Positions 54,195 to 62,640 of a DNA stretch of 64,000 nt are shown here, piece by piece (the first letter of the stretch is position 1; each line of letters starts with the position of its first letter). The DNA is from Bacteroides faecis MAJ27. Its GTDB lineage: Bacteria > Bacteroidota > Bacteroidia > Bacteroidales > Bacteroidaceae. A program made the translations under genes and the position numbers. The DNA lies in the NCBI RefSeq assembly GCF_900106755.1, contig NZ_FNNN01000008.1:1-64000 (forward strand). Direction: 5' to 3'. Below the pieces are notes generated by a model. The model was not told where the DNA came from and searched no databases. It was given only the letters and a program-made list of their open reading frames with translations.

Positions 54195-54536
54195 TCAGGA
54201 TAAGAAATCGGATCTCATAGGGCTGAATGTATCAATCAGCACACCTGCTTCCAAGCAGACGCATCCATGAGGCTGGTCGGGTTCCACATAATAGCCATCG
54301 CCTGTGGAGAGAATTTCTTTCCGGTCGCCAATGGTCAGTTCGAACTTGCCGCTTGCCACATAAGTAGCCTGACTATGATAATGTTGGTGCATAGCGCCAA
54401 CGGCACCTTTCTCAAACTCCACCTTCACCATCATCAACTGTCCGTCATATCCCATCATCTGGCGGCGGATGCCCGGAGCCGGATTTTCCCATTCCAGTTC
54501 TTTCTCAAACTGGAAAGCTTCGCTACGTGTTCTCAT
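54195..54536 (-). CDS. Cupin-domain protein
   Basis: 113 aa single cupin. Metal-binding motif GAVGAMHQHYHSQATYVASGKFEL matches cupin motif 1 (two His and a later Glu) and GYYVEPDQPHGCVCLE motif 2. Cytoplasmic. The N-terminal FQFEKELEWENPAPGIRRQMMGYDGQLM is typical of small KdgF-like cupins acting on uronic-acid-derived products, but the family is too broad for a substrate call. Single-gene unit with its own promoter. Confidence 0.85.
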   Translation of the reverse strand: MRTRSEAFQFEKELEWENPAPGIRRQMMGYDGQLMMVKVEFEKGAVGAMHQHYHSQATYVASGKFELTIGDRKEILSTGDGYYVEPDQPHGCVCLEAGVLIDTFSPMRSDFLS

Positions 54537-54568
54537 GTTCCAATCTATTATTGTTTATTACTGAGAAG

Positions 54569-54576
54569 CAAAGATA
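54569..54576 (-). promoter_or_regulatory. Promoter -7 box (TATCTTTG) of the cupin gene
   Basis: Exact TAnnTTTG on the minus strand with CTTG about 19 nt upstream as the -33 element. Confidence 0.6.
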
Positions 54577-54616
54577 GCTTTTGTCTCTTTAATTACAAGC
54601 TTTGCCCGTTCACTAT

Positions 54617-56266
54617 TTACCAGATAGATTTCACCGAGAATACTTCGAGGTTCTTGACTTCGATACGATTTCCCCAGAAATGGAAACCTTCTTTATTGTT
54701 CCTGTCCGGACGGCGTTCCATAGAATAAGAATACAGTCCGCCGTCTATAAAGACTTCGATTGTGGTACGGTCTATGTAAATATCGGCAGTCAGTTCCATG
54801 CTGGTCGGGTCTTGCGGAGAGTAGAAATGGCCGTTCAGCGTATTGGAGTTCATGTCGTAGCCAATCATTCGCTGTCCGAACAAGTTAAAGCCCGCATCGG
54901 TGGCGTGAGACAGCTTGATAGTTGTCTTGATGCGAAGACAATCGGCATCATAAAATTCTTTCAGGTTGCGGTTTGCCTCGTCCGAAGTCAGAGATTTCCA
55001 TGAATGGACAGGAGTGAATAAAGATTCGGTTTCTCTTACCGGCACACTGACAAGGCGGATACCGTCTTTAGTGGTACGTAAAGTCAATTCCGTGGGAAGC
55101 ATCATCATTCCATTGAAAGGCATTCCCGGATGAGAAACTCTTCCCCAGCCTATCTGAATGCGTCTGCCGTCGCTTGCCGGAATATTGTTATAGGTTTGGG
55201 CTGCATAGATGCTTCCGGTGGTATAGCAGTATTTTCCTGCTTCGGGCGTAAATACTTTACCGTCGAAAGAACCCAGCATATAAGTACCGGTGGCACCGTA
55301 CATCACCCACTTCGTGTGGTTCTTGTCACCATCAACCGGCAATTCGAACAACTCGGGGCATTCCCAGAAACCTGTAACATGACTTTCATATTTCCAGTCT
55401 TTAAGATTGGCAGATGTATAAATAGAGTGTCCGTCACGTTCGTTCAGCACCATCACCCAATGTTTGGAAGGAGCATACCAGAACACTTTAGGGTCACGTG
55501 TATCCTGAGAGTTCCATTTCTCCTTGGAGTTAATTACCGGATTCTTATCGTACTTCGTGAATGTACGTCCTTTGTCCAGACTGTATGCTATTCCCTGCAC
55601 TTGTCTGTCACTGCTGGCAGCCGTGAAGGCAGCAACCATGGCGGGAGTCTTGCCTTTATTGAATCCTGCGGTATTATCATAGTCGATTACTGCCGAACCG
55701 GAGAACATTGTTCCCAAATGGTCGGGATACAAAGCGTCCGGCAATTCGGTCCAATGTATCAGGTCCTTGCTGACTGCATGGCCCCAGTGCATGTTCTCCC
55801 AGTCTCTTTCGAAAGGATTATGCTGGTAGAACAAGTGATACTCACCTTCATAATAAATCAGTCCATTAGGGTCATTGATCCAACCTCTCCGGGTAGTAAA
55901 GTGGAACTGCGGACGATTCTTTTCCTTATACAGACTATCCTGTCCTGCGATTTCATCCGACTGGTATATCTGGCTGAGTCCTTTTTCATTGCCCTCGTAG
56001 GTTATCTTGATTGTTTTTCCTTTGAAGGCCGATACATCTTTGAATACCCAATACTCGGCTTTATCCGGCGCCAGACGAATAACGACGGACAAATCCGGCT
56101 TGCCGTTTACTTCAAAAATCATTTTCGCCCTATTTTCGGCATGAGAAACAGGGAAGTTCAGATACTTCTTCGTTACTTTAAAAGATACATCTCCTGCCAT
56201 TGCCAGCAGATGAGAAGAAACAAGAATAAAAAGAGTCAGTGTGATTCTGCTGTTTAATGTCTTCAT
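54617..56266 (-). CDS. GH32 fructan hydrolase (levanase/inulinase type)
   Basis: 549 aa from the Met at 56266 (MKTLNSRITLTLFIL) with a signal peptide. An N-terminal beta-domain of about 100 residues (DUF4980-like) precedes the five-bladed propeller: WINDPNG (nucleophile Asp132), the TRDPKVFW transition-state stabiliser and WECPELFELP (acid/base Glu302). A C-terminal beta-sandwich follows (IYIDRTTIEVFIDGG). It hydrolyses beta-fructosides. It recalls the B. thetaiotaomicron GH32 gene that lies outside the main fructan locus, and no SusCD pair for fructan is present in this window. It could be under remote control by a fructose-sensing regulator (inference). Confidence 0.93.
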   Translation of the reverse strand: MKTLNSRITLTLFILVSSHLLAMAGDVSFKVTKKYLNFPVSHAENRAKMIFEVNGKPDLSVVIRLAPDKAEYWVFKDVSAFKGKTIKITYEGNEKGLSQIYQSDEIAGQDSLYKEKNRPQFHFTTRRGWINDPNGLIYYEGEYHLFYQHNPFERDWENMHWGHAVSKDLIHWTELPDALYPDHLGTMFSGSAVIDYDNTAGFNKGKTPAMVAAFTAASSDRQVQGIAYSLDKGRTFTKYDKNPVINSKEKWNSQDTRDPKVFWYAPSKHWVMVLNERDGHSIYTSANLKDWKYESHVTGFWECPELFELPVDGDKNHTKWVMYGATGTYMLGSFDGKVFTPEAGKYCYTTGSIYAAQTYNNIPASDGRRIQIGWGRVSHPGMPFNGMMMLPTELTLRTTKDGIRLVSVPVRETESLFTPVHSWKSLTSDEANRNLKEFYDADCLRIKTTIKLSHATDAGFNLFGQRMIGYDMNSNTLNGHFYSPQDPTSMELTADIYIDRTTIEVFIDGGLYSYSMERRPDRNNKEGFHFWGNRIEVKNLEVFSVKSIW

Positions 56267-56272
56267 AGCAAT

Positions 56273-56356
56273 AATCATTTATTATTAGTAGTTAGTAGTT
56301 TATAAAATCGGAGTAAATGTAGGCAATCCCTCCTATTCTGAATATAATAAATGATT
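56273..56356. promoter_or_regulatory. 13-bp inverted repeat bracketing the GH32 promoter
   Basis: AATCATTTATTAT (56273-56285) and ATAATAAATGATT (56344-56356) are exact reverse complements with 58 bp between. A near-consensus -7 box (TACATTTA, minus strand, 56321-56314) lies inside. Regulator half-sites or an invertible segment are both possible. Confidence 0.4.
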
Positions 56357-56431
56357 CATAGCCTATGAAAAATGTAACATGTACCGGATATTTTCCTTCT
56401 ATGACCTGCTCTTTGCATAACCGGAGGCATC

Positions 56432-57235
56432 TTATTTAAACCTCTTCACATAATTAACGATCAGATAGCAGGCAGGGCCGAGTACCTGTCCGTGGTCGAA
56501 TCCCTGAAGCTCGTACAGGGTGACTTTCTGATTGCCTATATTCTTCAGTACGGATGCCAGCAGTGCATTCTCTTCGTACCGGTCTGCCATTTCCAGATTC
56601 TTGTCTCCCGTTATCAGCACAACCGGAGCCGTATCTTTACGGGCTTTATTTACCGGTGCAAATTCATCAATAATCGGGATTCCATTCGGCAGTCCGCGCT
56701 CTTTACGGATTGTAAAATGAGTGACTGTCTGCCCGCTCACCGGAAGATAAGCGGCTACACTGTCCGCATCTGCTCCGTATGCAGCCATATATTTCTTATC
56801 CATTGCCAGAATCAGCGTAAGATAACCTCCCGCCGAATGACCGGAAACAAAGATACGGTCCTTGCGGCCTCCGTACTTCTCGATATTCTTAAATGTCCAC
56901 GCCACAGCTTCGGCAGCATCTTCTATATAAGCCGGATTCTTAGCTCTCGGACTCAGACGATAATTGACCGCTACTACCGCGAAGCCCTGATCTGTCAATT
57001 CTTTGGGCACAAACTTGCTTCCGCCTTCCATACCACCACCGTGAAACCATACGATGGTTGAAAAATCCTTCTTATTTTCGGGATAATAGATGTCCAGTTT
57101 GCAACGTTCCAGACGGTAAGCATCCGTTTCGGAACCAGATACATAAGCAATGTCCTTGTCGGTACGATAAGTATTCTGCGCCTGAACAAAGCAAGCACAA
57201 AGTAAGAAGAGAAGGAGAAAACAATTCTTTTTCAT
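56432..57235 (-). CDS. Secreted alpha/beta-hydrolase (BD-FAE-like carbohydrate esterase candidate)
   Basis: 267 aa with a signal peptide (cleavage after VQAQ). The oxyanion motif HGGGMEGG, nucleophile Ser134 in GHSAGG, and His248 in GFDHGQ form the catalytic set; the expected Asp lies near ITGDKN. The short acetyl- or feruloyl-esterase-like fold acts on small ester-linked substituents in relatives. It is divergent from the GH31 gene and upstream of GH32 on the same strand with a 165-bp gap, so it is probably expressed separately. The substrate is not determined. Confidence 0.82.
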   Translation of the reverse strand: MKKNCFLLLFLLCACFVQAQNTYRTDKDIAYVSGSETDAYRLERCKLDIYYPENKKDFSTIVWFHGGGMEGGSKFVPKELTDQGFAVVAVNYRLSPRAKNPAYIEDAAEAVAWTFKNIEKYGGRKDRIFVSGHSAGGYLTLILAMDKKYMAAYGADADSVAAYLPVSGQTVTHFTIRKERGLPNGIPIIDEFAPVNKARKDTAPVVLITGDKNLEMADRYEENALLASVLKNIGNQKVTLYELQGFDHGQVLGPACYLIVNYVKRFK

Positions 57236-57433
57236 GGTTTTATTTATTTCAGTGTTTCAGTATTCTTTTCCAATAGGTGATATCCGGCAAATGCACTGCA
57301 CCAGATGTTCCTTTATGGAATGCAATATTACGAATTTTTGATAAGAATAGAAAAAGAAATACTCACTTCAAACGGAAACAGATCTCGCCCCAAATATACG
57401 TAACTGATTCTCAATACATTAACAACGGTAATT

Positions 57434-57540
57434 TGAGGCATTAATATCCGTCGTCTCAGGTATTAATGTTTGTCGCTTCAGATATTAATACCTGTCATGT
57501 CAGACGTTAACAGCTGACAACATCAAGTATTAACGCCTGA
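57434..57540. repeat. Palindromic array B, 22-bp period
   Basis: Five 18-nt units around a central (A/G)TTAA(T/C): starts 57434, 57456, 57478, 57500, 57523, so steps of 22, 22, 22 and 23. Examples: TCAGATATTAATACCTGT and TCAGACGTTAACAGCTGA. Each unit is an interrupted dyad TCAG...CTGA, degenerate at the edges. Sequence is unrelated to arrays A and C. Confidence 0.8.
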
Positions 57541-57590
57541 CAACCCGTCTATTGCAGATGAAAAACGCAGGTTCAAAGATACTTTATTCT

Positions 57591-57598
57591 TATATTTG
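57591..57598 (+). promoter_or_regulatory. Promoter -7 box (TATATTTG) of the first GH31 gene
   Basis: Exact TAnnTTTG, 83 bp before the ATG at 57681. It overlaps the upstream region of the divergent minus-strand box. Confidence 0.55.
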
Positions 57599-57680
57599 CA
57601 ATATTTCCACATAGCTTTTTAGTGGTAAAGAATCTCTTGAGAGTCTTATATAAATGTAACCATGATAAAAATAAACTGCA

Positions 57681-59819
57681 ATGAAAAAACTATTACTTTA
57701 CCTTTTCCTGATTACAGCAGGGCTCATCTCCACCGTACAAGTGTCCGCCCAGAAAGAGATTGCTCCGGGAGTTATCAAACTGCAAAAGGGAGAGATTGAT
57801 ACTTTCACCCCCTATTCCCTGTTTGGTGGCAAGCCTGTCATAGAAGCAATGAAGGCACTTCCTGCAGCCAAGTTGCCTTTTGATGCCGAAGACGTGCAGA
57901 TAAAGATAACCGACCGGGGATGCCTGATTGAAGTTCCCCTGGAAGACAATGAACAAATCTACGGTTTCGGACTTCAATTCGAAACTTTCGGTCAGCGCGG
58001 TCTGCGCAAACGTCCGATAGTAAATGACAATCCACTGAACGGACTCGGATACACGCATGCCCCGCAGACATTTTATGTCTCTACCAAAGGATACGGCATT
58101 CTGGTCAACACAGCACGGTATACTACTTTTCTGTGCGGTTCCAACCAGAAAACCGAACACAGTCGTCAGCAAAGAATAGAAGAAAGAAAGCATATCGCTA
58201 CCACTACGGAAGACCTGTATAAGAACAGGAGCAACGGAAACAAAATATTTATCGATGTCCCCGGTGCAAAAGGTATCGAAGTATTCGTCATCACCGGACC
58301 GGAAGTGCTGGACGTAGTGAAGAGATACAATCTTCTCTCCGGCGGAGGATGTCTCCCTCCGATGTGGGGACTCGGATTCAAATACCGTGTGAAAGGAGAT
58401 GCTACGCAGGACTCCGTGATGCGTTTTGCCGATTACTTCCGCAACAACAATATCCCGTGTGACGTATTAGGACTCGAACCGGGATGGCAGACAGCCACTT
58501 ATTCCTGCTCTTACATCTGGAGCAAAGACCGATTCCCGCAGCACAAAGAAATGCTGACCCGGCTCCAAGAGAAAGGATACAAGGTCAACCTGTGGGAACA
58601 CGCCTACGTACACCCCAGCTCCCCCATCCGGAAGGCACTGGAACCTTACTCAGGCGACTTCCTCGTATGGAACGGACTGGTACCTGACTTTATCAAACCG
58701 GAGGCACACAAGATATTCACCGACTACCACCGCACACTGATAGATGAAGGTATCTCCGGCTTCAAACTGGACGAATGTGACAACTCGAATATCTCATTCG
58801 CCTCTGCCACATGGTGCTTCCCGGATTTGGCGCAATTCCCTTCGGGTATCGACGGTGAACAGATGCACCAGGTATTCGGTTCTCTCTACGTAAACGCGAT
58901 GGACAGCATCTACCGTGCCAAGAACACCCGTACTTATCAGGATTACCGTTCGTCCGGCATGTTTATGTCTTCACGCAGCGCCGTGCTCTACAGTGACACA
59001 TACGATCCCAAAGAATACATTCAGGCACTCTGCAACTCCGCATTCGGAGGGCTGTTGTGGTGTCCCGAAGTACGCGAAGCTCACTCTGCCGAAGATTTCT
59101 TCCATCGCCTGCAAACGGTGATTCTTTCTCCACAAGCAATGGTGAACGCATGGTATCTGCAATATGCCCCCTGGCTGCAATTCGACCGTGGAAAGAACGA
59201 ACGGGGCGAGTTCCTGCCGGAAGCAAAGCAATATGAGGAATATGCCCGCACGCTGATCAACCTGCGCATGGAGTTGATTCCTTATCTTTATGCAGCTTTC
59301 CACACATACCAGCAAGAAGGAACGCCTCCTTTCCGCCCGCTGCTGATGGATTTCCCGAAGGATGAACGCCTGCGCACGATCAGCGACCAATACATGATCG
59401 GCGACGGACTGATGGCGGCTCCCCTGTATGAGAATAAGAAAGCACGGAAAGTCTACTTCCCGGAAGGAACCTGGTATAACTTCAATACCAACGAAAAGTA
59501 TGAAGGCAACCGTGAATATGAGATTACAACCGAACTCAATCAATTGCCACTCTACGTACGTCAGGGAACACTGTTGCCTCTTGCCGAGCCTGTTCCCTAT
59601 GTAGATGCACAAACCGTATTCAACCTGAACTGCAAAGTGTATGGTACTCCGACCGCTACCTGCCAGCTTTTCGAGGATGACGGTATAAGCTATGATTTCC
59701 AAAAAGGACAGTTCAATCAAGTCACCTTGAATGCGGCTAAAGGAAAGGTAAAGCTGACGAGAACGAAAGGTTGCAAGATCAAGAGATACCAACTCAAAGG
59801 CTACGAATTTATCAACTAA
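57681..59819 (+). CDS. GH31 glycosidase, divergent subgroup
   Basis: 712 aa with a signal peptide (cleavage near VSAQ). The N-terminal GH31 beta-sandwich includes YGFGLQFETFGQRGLRK. The catalytic barrel has the nucleophile Asp364 in GFKLDECDNS instead of the usual WxDMNE. The standard acid/base motif WTGD is absent; MFMSSRSAVLYSDTYDP occupies that region, with its Asp as the candidate acid/base. C-terminal beta-domains are complete (FPEGTWYNFNTNEKY). This departs from alpha-glucosidase and alpha-xylosidase signatures; a GH31 alpha-galactosidase or another specificity is possible. Confidence 0.85.
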   Translation: MKKLLLYLFLITAGLISTVQVSAQKEIAPGVIKLQKGEIDTFTPYSLFGGKPVIEAMKALPAAKLPFDAEDVQIKITDRGCLIEVPLEDNEQIYGFGLQFETFGQRGLRKRPIVNDNPLNGLGYTHAPQTFYVSTKGYGILVNTARYTTFLCGSNQKTEHSRQQRIEERKHIATTTEDLYKNRSNGNKIFIDVPGAKGIEVFVITGPEVLDVVKRYNLLSGGGCLPPMWGLGFKYRVKGDATQDSVMRFADYFRNNNIPCDVLGLEPGWQTATYSCSYIWSKDRFPQHKEMLTRLQEKGYKVNLWEHAYVHPSSPIRKALEPYSGDFLVWNGLVPDFIKPEAHKIFTDYHRTLIDEGISGFKLDECDNSNISFASATWCFPDLAQFPSGIDGEQMHQVFGSLYVNAMDSIYRAKNTRTYQDYRSSGMFMSSRSAVLYSDTYDPKEYIQALCNSAFGGLLWCPEVREAHSAEDFFHRLQTVILSPQAMVNAWYLQYAPWLQFDRGKNERGEFLPEAKQYEEYARTLINLRMELIPYLYAAFHTYQQEGTPPFRPLLMDFPKDERLRTISDQYMIGDGLMAAPLYENKKARKVYFPEGTWYNFNTNEKYEGNREYEITTELNQLPLYVRQGTLLPLAEPVPYVDAQTVFNLNCKVYGTPTATCQLFEDDGISYDFQKGQFNQVTLNAAKGKVKLTRTKGCKIKRYQLKGYEFIN

Positions 59820-59898
59820 GATAAAAGCTACGGTCTACTGAAGTCAGGTCCACTGAAGCAAACTATCGCAAAGAAACAAGCTAGTAATTTCATGATTA

Positions 59899-59981
59899 GT
59901 TTCAACCGTTGAAACACTTAGTTTCATTGCTTGGAACAAAGTGTTTCAAGCAATGAAACTAAATGTTTCAAGCCGGGAAAC
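59899..59981. repeat. Palindromic array C, 22-bp period
   Basis: Four 17-nt units start at 59899, 59921, 59943 and 59965 with 5-nt spacers: GTTTCAACCGTTGAAAC, GTTTCATTGCTTGGAAC, GTTTCAAGCAATGAAAC, GTTTCAAGCCGGGAAAC. Each is a GTTTC/GAAAC dyad. Centrally TTAGTTTCATTGCTTG pairs with its exact complement at 59947-59962, so the array is also a global palindrome. It lies between convergent GH31 genes. Confidence 0.9.
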
Positions 59982-59990
59982 AAAAACAAG

Positions 59991-60067
59991 AGTATCTGCC
60001 GTCCTGCAACCAATCACTATAAGCTAACTACTTATGAGCGTTCTGGTACAGACAGCAGATACTTTTT
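59991..60067 (+). terminator. Long-loop terminator after the first GH31 gene
   Basis: AGTATCTGC (59991) pairs with GCAGATACT (60055) followed by TTTTT; an inner ATAAG/CTTAT helix reduces the loop. It lies between array C and the convergent GH31 gene. Confidence 0.5.
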
Positions 60068-60102
60068 ACTTTTACACTTACAAGAAGTGAGCCGAATCCA
60101 GA

Positions 60103-62607
60103 CTATATATGCAGGGAAATCTGACTCTCTTCCCCCCGATCCGGCATGCGAAGACTGCAAATGCCGGTCTCCTTATCCCAGCTCCACACTAAGCTTTCGG
60201 TATCACTATCCATATTCTCTTCCAAACGTTCCGGCTTCACTTTCTTTACTTTCGTACCCTGAACAGTCACTCCTTTGGGAGCTGTCTTCAGATAGATGCG
60301 GAAAACAAAGTTCCGGGGACCGGGCACTGTATATCCTTTCCCTTCACGGGCACCAACCGAAAGATGATAACCGTCCTCATCCGTCCGGAAGCGAACGGGA
60401 GTTTTGGCAAACTCATCCCGCTGGTAACCGAGATTCTCTCCTTCATCTTCGTACAAAGTAAACGAAGCCTCTTCTCCCTTTGCCGCCGGAAAAACTTCAA
60501 AGATTAAAGGATAGACAGGCTTCTCATGCGTATAGTTCATCACCGGCATAGTCGGGATAACAGAACCTTGCTTTACAAACATCGGAATGCTGGACAACGG
60601 AGCCTCTACGGTAGTCCACTGCTCTCCGATGTAAGTCGTCTTCCGGTTGTTATAATCAATCCAGGTACCTTCGGGCAAGTAGACGTTCTTTGTACGCGCC
60701 CCTTTCTTCACTACGGGAGCCACCAGCAGTTCCTGTCCAAAAAGGAACTGGGCATCGGTAGAGAAAGTCTCCATGTCCATCGGATACTCCATGAAGAGCG
60801 GACGCATGATCGGTAAACCTGTGTCGTGAGCTTCGCGGGCATACGTATAAATATAAGGCAGCAAGCGGTATTTCAGTTCGATGGCTGCCTTTGCGTTCTT
60901 TTCCGCTTCCGGTCCGAAGAGCCAGGGTTCTACCGGGTTGTCGCCCTCATGATGAATGCGGCTCAGAGGATTGAATGCGCCGAACTGTATCCAGCGGGTA
61001 TAAAGTTCCGCCATAGCGGGATAGTCTTCAATGTCTCCGCAATACCCGGTAATGTCACAGGTGGTAAACGGAATTAATCCCAGTCCGGCAGAAAGAATCA
61101 CCGGAATCTGATTGGCCAGTTGCCCCCATCCCTGCGAAACATCGTCACCATTGCCGCAATCGCCTGTCCAGCCAAACGTATAGCGCTGCAAGCCCGCATA
61201 AGCGGCACGGGTCATCTGAAAAACACGACGGTCGGGGTTACGCTTTTCAAATTGTTCTTTCACTACCTTGTCCCAGGTCAGTCCGTAGACGTTATGGATT
61301 TCATCGTGCATGCCCAGATGATGTTTCATCACAAGGCGTTCGGTCTGCTCCTCATTGCTCCATGCCGGTTCGCCCATATCCGTCCAGAAGCCGGAGATGC
61401 CGTCATCAATAGGCTTCTGCTGATATGCTCCCCACCAGTCGGCTACGGCGGGCAAGGTAAAGTCCACTACTCCGCAGTTGCCTCCCCAGGGCCAGGGCAT
61501 GTCGTAACTCTTGCCGTCGGTACTGTCTTTCACAAAGTAACCCAGACGGTCGGCTTCTTCCCACTGCTTCTTGTTGGCTTGTGAAATGACCGGGTCTTGT
61601 GATACCACGACTTTAAATCCCATTTCTTTCAGGTCGGACAGCATTTTCTTCGGGTCCGTGTAGTTTCCTTTCCGCCACTCGAAGTCCTGCAGATGTTCTG
61701 TCCAGCCGATGTCCTGATAGATGATATCGCAAGGGATTCCGCGCTGACGGTATCCTTCGGCTATCTCACGGCTCAGTTTCTCGCTGGTAAGCAGTCCCCG
61801 GCACTGAGCAAAGCCCAGTGCCCATTTCGGAGGCATAATGGGTTTGCCCGTCAAGCCGGCATACTGACCGATGATTTCTTTATAATCTTTTCCGAAGATG
61901 AAATAATAAATCATTTCGCCATCCGGTGCTTCGAAGCTATAGTAGTCACGGCTCTCGGTACCGAACTTGAACTCTGTCTTATACGTATTATCCAGAAAAA
62001 TACCATACCGGTAGCTACTCATAAAGAAAGGAATACTTTTGTAGAGCGGGTCTTCCACTACACTGTAGCAGGGCTTGTCGCTGTTCCACATCTTATAAGA
62101 CTCACCTCTGCGGTCCATCTTCCCCGTTTTCTCTCCGAGTCCGAAGAAGTGCTCGTCTCGGCGGAGTACCTTATATTCCACTTTCTTTGTCCCCTCGTTC
62201 ACGTGTCCTTTGTCAGCATAGTCGCTGAACAAAAGCTTCTGATACTTATCGAATATCTGCAAACTCAACGGAGACTTATTCACGCGGATACGCAATTTCG
62301 CCGTGAAAATCTCGTAGCAGGCTGCCTGCTCATCCACATGTACTGTTCCCACGTCTTCCAGCTCTTCGTTGATCACTGCGAAGGAAGCATTTTTCCGTTG
62401 CAGTGTTCCGTCCGGCGAAAACCAGACCTTGACTACCGAAGGGCTGCAAAGCTGCAACTGCAACGCAGCGCTGTCCGCCAGGTGAAAAGTCACCCGGCGC
62501 CCTTGCTGTGTAAAAGAGGTGCATGTACGTACCGCATTTTCCGCCCATACCAGCGTTGGAAACATCAGGCACAGTGCCCACACCCAAAACCTGTATCTAA
62601 TCTTCAT
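60103..62607 (-). CDS. GH31 alpha-glucosidase/alpha-xylosidase type
   Basis: 834 aa from the third Met (62607, MKIRYRFWVWALCLM), which gives a signal peptide ending VWAE; Met at 62625 and 62616 are alternatives. Standard GH31: FFGLGEKTGKMDRRG, PPKWALGFAQCR, nucleophile Asp410 in GFWTDMGEPAW, acid/base Asp483 in RYTFGWTGDCGNGDD, and ITGYCGD. The signatures fit exo-acting alpha-glucosidase activity. Directly downstream (33 bp) of the GH66 gene on the same strand, it suits trimming of alpha-1,6-gluco-oligosaccharides released from dextran. Confidence 0.93.
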   Translation of the reverse strand: MKIRYRFWVWALCLMFPTLVWAENAVRTCTSFTQQGRRVTFHLADSAALQLQLCSPSVVKVWFSPDGTLQRKNASFAVINEELEDVGTVHVDEQAACYEIFTAKLRIRVNKSPLSLQIFDKYQKLLFSDYADKGHVNEGTKKVEYKVLRRDEHFFGLGEKTGKMDRRGESYKMWNSDKPCYSVVEDPLYKSIPFFMSSYRYGIFLDNTYKTEFKFGTESRDYYSFEAPDGEMIYYFIFGKDYKEIIGQYAGLTGKPIMPPKWALGFAQCRGLLTSEKLSREIAEGYRQRGIPCDIIYQDIGWTEHLQDFEWRKGNYTDPKKMLSDLKEMGFKVVVSQDPVISQANKKQWEEADRLGYFVKDSTDGKSYDMPWPWGGNCGVVDFTLPAVADWWGAYQQKPIDDGISGFWTDMGEPAWSNEEQTERLVMKHHLGMHDEIHNVYGLTWDKVVKEQFEKRNPDRRVFQMTRAAYAGLQRYTFGWTGDCGNGDDVSQGWGQLANQIPVILSAGLGLIPFTTCDITGYCGDIEDYPAMAELYTRWIQFGAFNPLSRIHHEGDNPVEPWLFGPEAEKNAKAAIELKYRLLPYIYTYAREAHDTGLPIMRPLFMEYPMDMETFSTDAQFLFGQELLVAPVVKKGARTKNVYLPEGTWIDYNNRKTTYIGEQWTTVEAPLSSIPMFVKQGSVIPTMPVMNYTHEKPVYPLIFEVFPAAKGEEASFTLYEDEGENLGYQRDEFAKTPVRFRTDEDGYHLSVGAREGKGYTVPGPRNFVFRIYLKTAPKGVTVQGTKVKKVKPERLEENMDSDTESLVWSWDKETGICSLRMPDRGEESQISLHI

Positions 62608-62640
62608 ACCTGTCATTTTATTCATTCTGTCTCAGCCACC

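Larger units (their letters stand above)
57236..57680. other. 445-bp divergent intergenic region (esterase/GH31)
   Basis: No ORF. It contains promoter-like boxes for both directions: minus TATATTTG at 57398-57391 and TATCTTTG at 57581-57574, plus TATATTTG at 57591-57598 for the GH31 gene. Between them lies palindromic array B (57434-57540). Depending on which minus promoter is used, array B is either upstream DNA or part of the esterase leader RNA. Confidence 0.55.

Noticed and set aside
50273-59981. CRISPR interpretation of the regular arrays
   Set aside because: Spacers are only 4-5 nt, units vary, there are just three to five units, and no cas genes are present.
59931-60461. 176-residue ORF between the GH31 genes
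   Set aside because: It starts inside palindromic array C and is mostly antisense to the second GH31 gene; low-complexity Ser/Pro composition.
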